Assembly (NCBI RefSeq): GCF_051912845.1
Contig: NZ_JBNCBU010000001.1
Coordinates: 992,001-1,056,000 of the forward strand
Direction: 5' to 3'
DNA: 64,000 nt
From: Tsuneonella sediminis
GTDB lineage: Bacteria > Pseudomonadota > Alphaproteobacteria > Sphingomonadales > Sphingomonadaceae
This document shows, piece after piece, positions 28,101 to 36,218 of this stretch. The position numbers and the translations under genes were made by a program. The notes beneath the pieces are model-generated. The model was not told the origin of the DNA, did no database searches, and saw nothing but the letters and a program-made list of their open reading frames with translations. Numbering within the stretch: the stretch's first letter is position 1; each line of letters opens with the position of its first letter.

Positions 28101-30770
28101 TCAGGCGGTCGCGGCCTCGCGTGCAAGCGCGCGGCGGACCGCCTCGATCGCCTCGGCGCCCCTGCTACCGTCCGGGCCGCCACCTTGAGCCATATCGGGC
28201 CGGCCACCGCCGCCCTTGCCGCCCAATGCCTCGACCCCCGCGCGCACGAGTTCGACCGCGCTCACCCGGCTGGTAAGATCGTCTGTCACCGCCGCCGCGA
28301 TCGCGGCCTTTCCGTCGTTGACGGCAACGATCGCCGCCACGCCCGAACCGAGCCGCTGCTTCGCCTCGTCGAGCAATCCGCGCAGCGCCTTCGCCTCAAG
28401 CCCCTCGATCACTTGCCCGGAAAACTTCACGCCAGCCACGTCCTCGTCGGCTGCGGGACCCTTGCCTTGCGAGCCGCCGCCGAGCGCAAGCGCCTTGCGG
28501 GCCTCGGCAAGCTCGCGCTCCAGCCGCTTGCGCTCGTCAAGCAGCGCGGCGACGCGGCCTGGCACTTCCTCAGGTGTCGCGCGGATCGCAGCGGCAGCGT
28601 CTTTCAGTGCGTCCTCGCGCTGAACCATCCACTTTCGCGCGGCCTCTCCGGTCAGCGCCTCTATGCGCCGGACGCCCGAGCTCACGGCGCTTTCCGAAAC
28701 GATGCGAAACACCCCAATATCGCCCGTGGCGCGCACGTGCGTGCCGCCGCACAGTTCAACCGAATAGTGCCGGGACCCGTCGCGCTTGCGGCCCATGCTG
28801 AGCACGCGGACCTCGTCTCCGTACTTCTCGCCGAACAGCGCCATCGCACCTGCCGCGATTGCATCGTCGGGGCTCATCAGCCGGGTCGTGACCACCTCGT
28901 TCGCGCGAATCTCGGCGTTCACTTCGGCCTCGATTGCCGCAATGTCTTCGGGGTCGAGCGGCTTGGGGTGCGAGAAATCGAAACGGAACCGGTCTTCCGC
29001 GACCAGCGAACCCTTCTGCGTGACATGGTCGCCGAGCCTGTGCCGCAGCGCCGCATGCAGGAGATGCGTTGCCGAATGGTTGGCGCGGATCCGGTCACGC
29101 CGATCGGCATCGACCCACAGGTGAACGACATCGCCCACCTTGATCGCGCCTGCCTCTACCCTGCCGTGGTGCGCGTGGAGCCGGCCGAGCGGCTTGCCGG
29201 TTTCCGATACGGCGATCTTCAAGCCCTCGGGTGTCGTAATCGTGCCGGCATCGCCGGTCTGGCCCCCGCTTTCACCATAGAACGGGGTCTGGTTGGTAAG
29301 GACGACGATCTCGTCTCCCTGGGCCGCCTCTCCGACCTCGGCCCCTGCCTTGACCAGCGCGACCACCCTGCCCTCGCCCTCGGTCGAACTGTAGCCGGTG
29401 AATTCGGTCGCGCCCTCGCGTTCGGCGATGTCGAACCACAGGTCCCCGTCAGCGGCCTGCCCGCTGCCCTTCCATGCGGCGCGCGCGGCGGCCTTCTGGC
29501 GCGCCATCGCCGCGTCGAAGCCCGCGCGATCGACAGCGATGCCGCGGCTGCGCAGCGCATCCTCGGTGAGGTCGTAGGGAAAGCCGTACGTGTCGTAGAG
29601 CCTGAAGGCGGTCTCGCCATCGAGTTCGCCGCCCTCGGCCATATCCCCGGTCGCCTCGTCGAGCAGCTTGAGGCCATTCGCCAGCGTGCGGCGGAACTGG
29701 GTTTCCTCGCGTTCGAGCGTTTCCTCGATCAGCGGCTGCGCGCGGCCGAGTTCGGGGTAGGCCTGACCCATTTCCGTGACTAGCGCCGGCACCAGGCGGT
29801 GCATTAGCGGCTCCTTCGCGCCGATCAGGTGCGCGTGACGCATTGCGCGACGCATGATCCGGCGCAGCACGTAGCCGCGTCCCTCGTTCGACGGCAGCAC
29901 GCCGTCGGCGAGCAGGAAGCTCGTCGATCGCAGGTGATCGGCAATCACCCTGTGGCTCGCCTTTGCATTGTCTTCGGCGCGCACGCCGGTCAGGCTCTCG
30001 CCCGCTGCGATCAGTGCCCGGAAGGTGTCGGTGTCGTAGTTGTCGGATACGCCCTGCATGACGGCCGCGATGCGCTCGAGTCCCATGCCGGTGTCGATGC
30101 TGGGCTTGGGAAGGTCCGCGACGATCTCGTCGGCCGCCTGCTCGTACTGCATGAACACGAGGTTCCAGATCTCGACGAACCGGTCGCCGTCCTCGTCGGG
30201 GCTGCCGGGTGGGCCGCCGAAAATGTGATCGCCGTGGTCGTAGAATACTTCGGAACACGGGCCGCACGGTCCCTCCGAGCCCATTGCCCAGAAGTTGTCC
30301 TTGGTCGGAATGCGGATGATCCGGGCTTCCGGCAGACCGCTGATCTTGCGCCAGAGCTCGTACGCCTCGTCATCGGTATGATAGACGGTCGCGGTCAGCC
30401 GCTCCGGGTCGAGACCCCATTCCCTGGTAAGCAGCGTCCACGCATGGGTGATCGCCTGCTCCTTGAAATAGTCCCCGAAGCTGAAATTACCCAGCATCTC
30501 GAAGAAGGTATGGTGGCGCGCGGTGTAACCCACGTTGTCGAGGTCGTTATGCTTGCCGCCCGCGCGCACGCACTTCTGGCTGCTCGTCGCGGTGGGATTC
30601 GGCGGGGTCTCGAGGCCGGTGAAAACGTTCTTGAACGGCACCATGCCCGCGTTGACGAACATCAGCGTCGGGTCGTTGTACGGCACCAGCGGCGCGCTGG
30701 GCACGACGCGGTGTCCTTGAGACGCGAAATAGTCGAGGAAGCTCCGGCGGATGTCGTTGGTCGAGGTCAT
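28101..30770 (-). CDS. alaS: alanyl-tRNA synthetase
   Basis: 889 aa from ATG 30770. Class II synthetase core at the N-terminus (SFLDYFASQGHRVVPSAPLVP, FVNAGMVPFKNVF), then the editing domain with HSATHLLHAALR and CGGTH zinc ligands, and a C-terminal DHHA1/C-Ala domain with GGKGGGGRPDMAQGGG. Normal length. The start is chosen just before MTSTNDIRRSF, the usual N-terminus; an in-frame ATG at 30809 would add 13 residues of no family character. Confidence 0.97.
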   Translation of the reverse strand: MTSTNDIRRSFLDYFASQGHRVVPSAPLVPYNDPTLMFVNAGMVPFKNVFTGLETPPNPTATSSQKCVRAGGKHNDLDNVGYTARHHTFFEMLGNFSFGDYFKEQAITHAWTLLTREWGLDPERLTATVYHTDDEAYELWRKISGLPEARIIRIPTKDNFWAMGSEGPCGPCSEVFYDHGDHIFGGPPGSPDEDGDRFVEIWNLVFMQYEQAADEIVADLPKPSIDTGMGLERIAAVMQGVSDNYDTDTFRALIAAGESLTGVRAEDNAKASHRVIADHLRSTSFLLADGVLPSNEGRGYVLRRIMRRAMRHAHLIGAKEPLMHRLVPALVTEMGQAYPELGRAQPLIEETLEREETQFRRTLANGLKLLDEATGDMAEGGELDGETAFRLYDTYGFPYDLTEDALRSRGIAVDRAGFDAAMARQKAAARAAWKGSGQAADGDLWFDIAEREGATEFTGYSSTEGEGRVVALVKAGAEVGEAAQGDEIVVLTNQTPFYGESGGQTGDAGTITTPEGLKIAVSETGKPLGRLHAHHGRVEAGAIKVGDVVHLWVDADRRDRIRANHSATHLLHAALRHRLGDHVTQKGSLVAEDRFRFDFSHPKPLDPEDIAAIEAEVNAEIRANEVVTTRLMSPDDAIAAGAMALFGEKYGDEVRVLSMGRKRDGSRHYSVELCGGTHVRATGDIGVFRIVSESAVSSGVRRIEALTGEAARKWMVQREDALKDAAAAIRATPEEVPGRVAALLDERKRLERELAEARKALALGGGSQGKGPAADEDVAGVKFSGQVIEGLEAKALRGLLDEAKQRLGSGVAAIVAVNDGKAAIAAAVTDDLTSRVSAVELVRAGVEALGGKGGGGRPDMAQGGGPDGSRGAEAIEAVRRALAREAATA

Positions 30771-30845
30771 GGCGTCACCGCAGGTAATTGCTGCGCGCGC
30801 GAGCGACAAGCGAATTACGGCAGCATGGAGGCGGCGGCGACGCGC

Positions 30846-31670
30846 TCAGTTTGCTCGCGCGCTGACAACCCACGCTGCTGCCGGCATCGCGACGATCGAT
30901 CCGTCACGATATTCGGCGAGAAACGCCTCGAGCCGGTCGGCGAAGACGCGCCGCTCGTCGGGGTCGAGCTCGGCGGCGGCGGCCGCCGCAGGCCCTATGG
31001 CGAGGAAATAGGTGAGGGCATCGCCGACCGGATCGCCGCCCACTCCGGCCACATAGGCATAATCGACCTTCTCGAAGGCGATGTCGCGCCAGTTGGCCCC
31101 CACGAGGATAGCCTCGACATAGGCGCGCTCGGAAAATGCAAACGGTCCCGGGGCACCGGGTTCCGTGGGCTGCACCTTCCCCGGCGGAAGCAATTCGGCA
31201 ATGCGGCTTGCCCAGGGGTTCTCACTGCGCTCGCGGAAGCACGAGAACAGCAGGCGGGCACCGGGTGCGGCTTGCGCCCGCAGATGAGCGAATGCGGCGA
31301 CGGGATCGGGAAAGAACATGACTCCGTGGCGCGAAATCACGAGGTCCTGGCTACCTTCCCGGTCGCGCCAGGTCGCGGCATCCGCGACGTCGAACCTGGC
31401 GTTGGGCAGGTGCGCTCCGCGCTCGCGGGCTACTTCGATGAGCTGCCGGCTCACGTCGATCCCGAGAATCCGGGCGTCCCCGTGCTCTCGGGCCAGGGCA
31501 AGCGATAGCTCGCCCGCTCCGCAGCCGACGTCGAGTGCGCGGGTGACCGGTCCGCGTCGCGCGTTGTCGAGAAGGCGCTGGGTGACCTCGGCGAAGCTGC
31601 GATCGGTGCGGCGCCATTCCTCGGCCCACTTGCGGCCCGTCCGACCCTCCCAGTCCCGGCGGTCAGTCAT
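30846..31670 (-). CDS. class I SAM-dependent methyltransferase
   Basis: 274 aa from ATG 31670. SAM motif I is ALDVGCGAGELSLALA (about residues 44-59), followed by ILGIDVSRQLIEVAR; motif III-like LVISRHGVMFFPDPVAAFAHL. It resembles UbiE/TAM-type small-molecule methyltransferases. Substrate unreadable. It lies between recA and alaS on the same strand. Confidence 0.8.
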   Translation of the reverse strand: MTDRRDWEGRTGRKWAEEWRRTDRSFAEVTQRLLDNARRGPVTRALDVGCGAGELSLALAREHGDARILGIDVSRQLIEVARERGAHLPNARFDVADAATWRDREGSQDLVISRHGVMFFPDPVAAFAHLRAQAAPGARLLFSCFRERSENPWASRIAELLPPGKVQPTEPGAPGPFAFSERAYVEAILVGANWRDIAFEKVDYAYVAGVGGDPVGDALTYFLAIGPAAAAAAELDPDERRVFADRLEAFLAEYRDGSIVAMPAAAWVVSARAN

Positions 31671-31742
31671 CCGGCGGCCCATCCCTCACGACAATGCGTT
31701 ACGCTGAGGGCGGTATCACGATGAGGCGGTGCGCAGAAACGG

Positions 31743-31780
31743 AAAAGCCGGTGCGAACGCACCAAGGCATCCGCACCGGC
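31743..31780 (-). terminator. recA terminator
   Basis: On the minus strand a 9-bp GCCGGTGCG/CGCACCGGC stem (31772-31780 with 31747-31755) is followed by TTTTCCGTTT, downstream of the recA stop. Confidence 0.65.
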
Positions 31781-31821
31781 ATTCCGTGCTTCCGGGCGCG
31801 AGCATGCGCCCGGTGTGAGGA

Positions 31822-32892
31822 TCAGGCGTCGTCGTCCGCGTCCGGACCCGTCATCATCTCCTCGGCGACGGCGTCGGTCCGGCCGCGGATTGCGGCTTCC
31901 AGCCTGTCGCAAACTTCGGGATTTTCCTTGAGATAGGTCTTGGCGTTCTCGCGGCCCTGGCCGATGCGGATCGAATCGTAGCTGAACCACGATCCCGACT
32001 TCTCGACGAGGCCGGCCTTCACGCCCAGGTCCAGAATCTCGCCGATCTTCGAGATGCCTTCACCGTACATGATGTCGAATTCGACCTGCTTGAACGGCGG
32101 CGCTACCTTGTTCTTGACGACCTTCACCCGCGTCGAATTGCCGATGATGTCGTCGCGATCCTTGATCTGTCCGGTGCGGCGAATGTCGAGCCGCACCGAG
32201 GCGTAGAACTTGAGCGCATTGCCGCCGGTCGTGGTCTCGGGGTTGCCGTACATCACGCCGATCTTCATGCGCAGCTGGTTGATGAAGATCACCATGCATT
32301 TCGACCGGTTGATCGAGCCGGTGAGCTTGCGCAGCGACTGGCTCATCAGGCGGGCCTGAAGCCCGACGTGACTGTCGCCCATCTCGCCCTCGATCTCGGC
32401 CCGGGGGACGAGAGCTGCAACCGAATCGACCACCAGCACGTCGATCGCGTTCGAGCGCACGAGAGTGTCGGTAATCTCGAGCGCCTGCTCACCGGTGTCG
32501 GGCTGCGAGACGATCAGTTCGTCGATGTTGACGCCCAGCTTCCTGGCGTAAACCGGATCGAGCGCGTGTTCCGCATCGACGAAAGCAGCGGTTCCGCCGT
32601 TCTTCTGCGCTTCGGCGATGACGTGGAGCGCGAGCGTGGTCTTGCCCGAGCTTTCGGGACCGTACACCTCGATCACGCGTCCCTTGGGCAGGCCACCCAC
32701 GCCCAGCGCGATGTCGAGTCCGAGGCTTCCGGTCGAGATCGTCTCGACCTGCATGGCTTCTTTCTGGCCCAGCCGCATCGCCGAGCCCTTGCCAAACGCG
32801 CGGTCGATCTGGGCGAGCGCGGCGTCGAGCGCTTTCTGACGGTCCGTATCCAAGTTCTTGTCTTCCACCAGCTTGAGGTTCGAAGCCGCCAT
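31822..32892 (-). CDS. recA: recombinase A
   Basis: 356 aa from ATG 32892. Strand exchange and LexA co-protease. MRLGQKEAMQVETISTGSLGLDIALG, Walker A GPESSGKTT, VDAEHALDPVYARKLG, LVVDSVAALVPRAE (Walker B) and FINQLRMKIGVMYGNPETTTGGNALKF are all present, with an acidic C-terminal tail (PDADDDA). Upstream lies a LexA box. The frame stays open upstream of 32892, but the start is fixed by the conserved MAASNLKLVE N-terminus. Confidence 0.99.
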   Translation of the reverse strand: MAASNLKLVEDKNLDTDRQKALDAALAQIDRAFGKGSAMRLGQKEAMQVETISTGSLGLDIALGVGGLPKGRVIEVYGPESSGKTTLALHVIAEAQKNGGTAAFVDAEHALDPVYARKLGVNIDELIVSQPDTGEQALEITDTLVRSNAIDVLVVDSVAALVPRAEIEGEMGDSHVGLQARLMSQSLRKLTGSINRSKCMVIFINQLRMKIGVMYGNPETTTGGNALKFYASVRLDIRRTGQIKDRDDIIGNSTRVKVVKNKVAPPFKQVEFDIMYGEGISKIGEILDLGVKAGLVEKSGSWFSYDSIRIGQGRENAKTYLKENPEVCDRLEAAIRGRTDAVAEEMMTGPDADDDA

Positions 32893-32981
32893 GACACACC
32901 CTTTCGCGTTTTGCCTAGACCCCTGGGCGATCCCGGGGCCACCTGTCACCCGAAGCGGCATGTATCCGTTTTGTTCCATGA

Positions 32982-32996
32982 GAACAAGAGTGGAAC
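32982..32996 (-). promoter_or_regulatory. LexA (SOS) box upstream of recA
   Basis: On the minus strand a perfect GTTC-N7-GTTC (32993-32996 and 32982-32985). It lies about 90 bp upstream of the recA start. The proximal GTTC overlaps a possible -35 TTGTTC, with TACATG 17 bases on, so LexA would block polymerase. Confidence 0.85.
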
Positions 32997-33025
32997 GAAA
33001 ATTTTTTCGCTGACCTATGCTACGG

Positions 33026-34624
33026 TTATTCGTCGACCACCGTCCAGCGCAGCTCGCGGCGCCCGTTGGCGGGAATGCTGGTCTCGTAAATCCGCGCACC
33101 ATCCTTGACGCGGGTACCGGCCAGCCCGGCGATCCGCACCACCGATCCCCCGAGCGTAACCCGCAATTTCGCCGGTGCCGGCGTGGCGTTCGTTACGACC
33201 AGTTTCATCGGCACTCGGGCACCCGATTGGCGGCTCTCAGCCGCCCCTTCGACCGAGCACGCGGCGAAGACTTGCCCGCTGTCACCGACCGCGATCTCGA
33301 CATCCTGCCCCTCGGCATAATCGCGCACCCGATCTTCCCCGATGAGCAAATCCCCCGCAGGGGTTGCTTCGAAGACCGTTAGTCCGCCCGTCGGTAGCGC
33401 GGCGCCGAGGCCATGGCGCGAATCGTTCACGGTGGCGAGAATGATCGCGGCGGGTGCCGCCTCGCCGTTGCCGTTCCGCCACGGCGCGCAGTAGGTGGTG
33501 TGCCACAGGGTGCCCCGGACCTCGCCGCGATCGAGAAACGCGATCTGCTTCTGGCTTTGCGCGGATACGGTCACCCGCTCGGGCACGCGGTAGAGCTTGA
33601 GGTCCGCCAGGTCCTCTTCCGTTGCGACCATCGCGGCCTTTGCCATCCGCGAGCCGGTCACCATGATAGACAGCCCGCGCGCGTCGGCTTCCTCCATCAC
33701 AGCCGCAGCCATGGGTGGCGGTGGAGGCGGAGGCGGCGGATAGGGCGCGTTGCCGTAATATGGGACTGGCGAGCCGGCAGCCGTGCTTCCGATCGGGTAG
33801 CAAACGAGCTGCAACGGGCGCCCCTGCGGCGGATCGGCGAGAGCCGCGTAATCGCTGGTTACCCTGAGGCGTCCGGCAACGGCCATGAGTTCGGCGTCGG
33901 GGAAGCTCTGACCGTTGTCGTTGACCAGCGTCAGCCAGCTGGTGAGGCGCATTCGCACGTCATCGACAGCTCCGCCCTCAGCGAGCGTGGCGACGTAATG
34001 CGCCTGCCAGTCGAAGCCCCATGACAGGTAGGTGAGCGTCACGGTGTAGGTACCGCCGACCGGGGCCGCGGTATCGATCGAATAGACCGGTCTTGCGGAA
34101 ACTCCCGCCGGCACGCGATCGAAGGAGAGTTTCTCAGGCAGTCCCGAGCAGCGCACCGCTTCGAACCCGCTGCCCGTCTGCAGCACGAGGCCGCCGTCGG
34201 CGCGGCTGCGCACGATCGCCGATTCGCTCGTTTCGCGCCCGTTCGCGGGATCGGTACGGGTGATGGTGACGCGGTTGCCCAGCGAGCCGTCGACGAGCGC
34301 ACCCGGACTCAGCAGGTCCGCGTTCCGGTTCTTCTCGATCGTGCCGCCTGGAAGACCGGTGACGATCGCGGTTACCGCTACCATGCCCTCGGACACTCCC
34401 TCGAAACGGATCGTCGCTTCTCCCGCGGGCAAGGTTACCTGGCGCGTTTCGGTAATCATCGCGAAGCCGCGCGGCCAGTCGCGGCGCATGTCCTGATCCG
34501 GCGCGCGATCGGGGTCGCGATAGACTGTCACCGAAAGCGCCGAAGGCTCCGACGCGTCGACCGCCTCGCGCGCCGCAGCGGGAGCGGCGCCGGCCAGCAG
34601 GAGGCACAGAAGGACGCGGCGCAC
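33026..34624 (-). CDS. DUF4139 domain exported protein (copy 1)
   Basis: 532 aa; signal peptide MRRVLLCLLLAGAAPAAA. Central and C-terminal DUF4139-type beta-rich domain (TLTYLSWGFDWQAHYVATL, VTNATPAPAKLRVTLGG, IPANGRRELRWTV). A poly-proline run of nine residues sits near residue 300. Downstream paralogue of the next gene, 10 bp apart and in the same orientation. Function unknown; probably envelope-located. Confidence 0.78.
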   Translation of the reverse strand: MRRVLLCLLLAGAAPAAAREAVDASEPSALSVTVYRDPDRAPDQDMRRDWPRGFAMITETRQVTLPAGEATIRFEGVSEGMVAVTAIVTGLPGGTIEKNRNADLLSPGALVDGSLGNRVTITRTDPANGRETSESAIVRSRADGGLVLQTGSGFEAVRCSGLPEKLSFDRVPAGVSARPVYSIDTAAPVGGTYTVTLTYLSWGFDWQAHYVATLAEGGAVDDVRMRLTSWLTLVNDNGQSFPDAELMAVAGRLRVTSDYAALADPPQGRPLQLVCYPIGSTAAGSPVPYYGNAPYPPPPPPPPPMAAAVMEEADARGLSIMVTGSRMAKAAMVATEEDLADLKLYRVPERVTVSAQSQKQIAFLDRGEVRGTLWHTTYCAPWRNGNGEAAPAAIILATVNDSRHGLGAALPTGGLTVFEATPAGDLLIGEDRVRDYAEGQDVEIAVGDSGQVFAACSVEGAAESRQSGARVPMKLVVTNATPAPAKLRVTLGGSVVRIAGLAGTRVKDGARIYETSIPANGRRELRWTVVDE

Positions 34625-34634
34625 GGCCCCGTCC

Positions 34635-36137
34635 CTAGTACCGGGTCTCGTAGGTCACCCGGACCTCGCGCTTGCCGTTCGCGGGCACCGTCACGAGGTA
34701 TTTACGGGTATCGGCATTGACCTGCTCGCCGGGAACGTCCTCGCTCGTCACCCGGTAATCGCGGGCCCACCACCCGCGGTCGAGCCCGCCCTGTGCAAGC
34801 TCGACCTCGACCGGCACGGACTTTGCGTTGGTGAACGCGTAGCGCATCGTCGTGCGCCAATAGTCGACCGCGCGGTCGTACCTGTACTCGGTGACCTGTT
34901 CGCCGTCCTTGATCACCCGGTAGCGCCCGCTCGATTCGTATTCCCCGGAAGTGATCTTGTCGCGGGCGATCACTTCGGCCTGGACGAACAGGTCGAATGC
35001 ATCGCCGGTGGTCAGGGTCAAGGCGCTGCCCATCGGGGTATGGCCGATGCCGCTTTCCCCGACGAATTGGGGCGTGCCCCGGGCATCGCGCTGATAGAAC
35101 CGCACAGTGCCGGCGGGAAGCGCGTCGCCCAGCCCCTGTTCGCGAGAGGTCGAAAAACCGATAGCGCTGGCGACGTTGACGGGCCGGTCGTCGCTCGCAA
35201 GCCAGCCGACAGTGCGGGCGTAGATCTTCCGTGCGGGGACGGCCTGCACGTCGAGGAATCCGACCTGCTTGGTCTGGGCGTTCGCGATGGTCGTGCGGCC
35301 GGGAAGGGGATAGAGGTAATAGTCGCCAAGCCGCTCCCGCTCGGCCGTCTCGGTCCCGGGAACGAATCCTCCGCGCGGCGGCGGGGTCGGAGAGGGACGC
35401 CGATAAGTGCGGTTATTTCCGCTCGTGGAGGGGCTTCCCGCAACGAGCACGGTATCTGCGTCGTGAAACGTGGTGCCGGTCTGGTTGGTCAGGGTCACCC
35501 ATCCCTGCATGTCGGCGGTCCCCCGCGCCTCGTCGTAAAGCGCGACGTAATCCGCCGACCAGCCCAGCCCGCTGGTCAGATACCGGATCGAGGCGGGGCG
35601 GACGCCGCCACGGTCGCTGTCGACGGTCACCGCCAGGGTTGGCCGGGCGCGCAGGTTGGGGGGCACCCGATCGAAGACCACGCGAACCGGCAAACCGTCG
35701 TCGCGCAGCACCTCGATCCGATCACCGATCTTCACCACGACCCCGCCCGCGGTCGACAGCACCGTCGCGCGTTCGCGGGTCTCTGCCCCGGTGGCCGGAT
35801 TGGTGCGGATCAGCGTGACGGTCTGGCCGATGGCCTTTTCCATCATCTTGGCCGGCGTGAGCAGGTCGAAATCGAAATTCTGTTCGACTATCCCCGCATC
35901 GGCAGCATTGAAGCTAAGCGTCTCGGGCCGGATCTGCGCAGACACGTCGGGGAATTCGATGCGGCTGCGGCCCCTGTCGATGTCGAGCCGCCGCACGTCT
36001 TGCACCAGCGCGACGTTGCCGTTGTAAATCGTCACGTCGAGTTCGCCCTGCGCGGTTTCCCGATCTGCGGGGTTCTGAGCGATGGCGGCGGTCGCGGTCA
36101 CCGCGGCAGCGGCAAGAGTCAGCCGGTAGAGGCGCAT
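34635..36137 (-). CDS. DUF4139 domain exported protein (copy 2)
   Basis: 500 aa from ATG 36137. ATG 36143 is only 2-3 bases from the AGGGG Shine-Dalgarno, so the second ATG is better spaced. Signal peptide ends ATAAIAQ. DVTIYNGNVALVQDVRRLDI opens the DUF4139 N-terminal region, and SIRYLTSGLGWSADYVALY matches the same segment in copy 1. Function unknown. First gene of a two-gene run with copy 1. Confidence 0.8.
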   Translation of the reverse strand: MRLYRLTLAAAAVTATAAIAQNPADRETAQGELDVTIYNGNVALVQDVRRLDIDRGRSRIEFPDVSAQIRPETLSFNAADAGIVEQNFDFDLLTPAKMMEKAIGQTVTLIRTNPATGAETRERATVLSTAGGVVVKIGDRIEVLRDDGLPVRVVFDRVPPNLRARPTLAVTVDSDRGGVRPASIRYLTSGLGWSADYVALYDEARGTADMQGWVTLTNQTGTTFHDADTVLVAGSPSTSGNNRTYRRPSPTPPPRGGFVPGTETAERERLGDYYLYPLPGRTTIANAQTKQVGFLDVQAVPARKIYARTVGWLASDDRPVNVASAIGFSTSREQGLGDALPAGTVRFYQRDARGTPQFVGESGIGHTPMGSALTLTTGDAFDLFVQAEVIARDKITSGEYESSGRYRVIKDGEQVTEYRYDRAVDYWRTTMRYAFTNAKSVPVEVELAQGGLDRGWWARDYRVTSEDVPGEQVNADTRKYLVTVPANGKREVRVTYETRY

Positions 36138-36218
36138 GGGCATTTCCCCTCGTTCGGTCGCATTCGAGGCGACCTATGTAACATTGTATCCTTATTCTTG
36201 CCGCAACCTGAACGCGCG

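Noticed and set aside
28185..29783. A 532-residue frame opposite alaS
   Set aside because: Antisense shadow of alaS without domain signatures.
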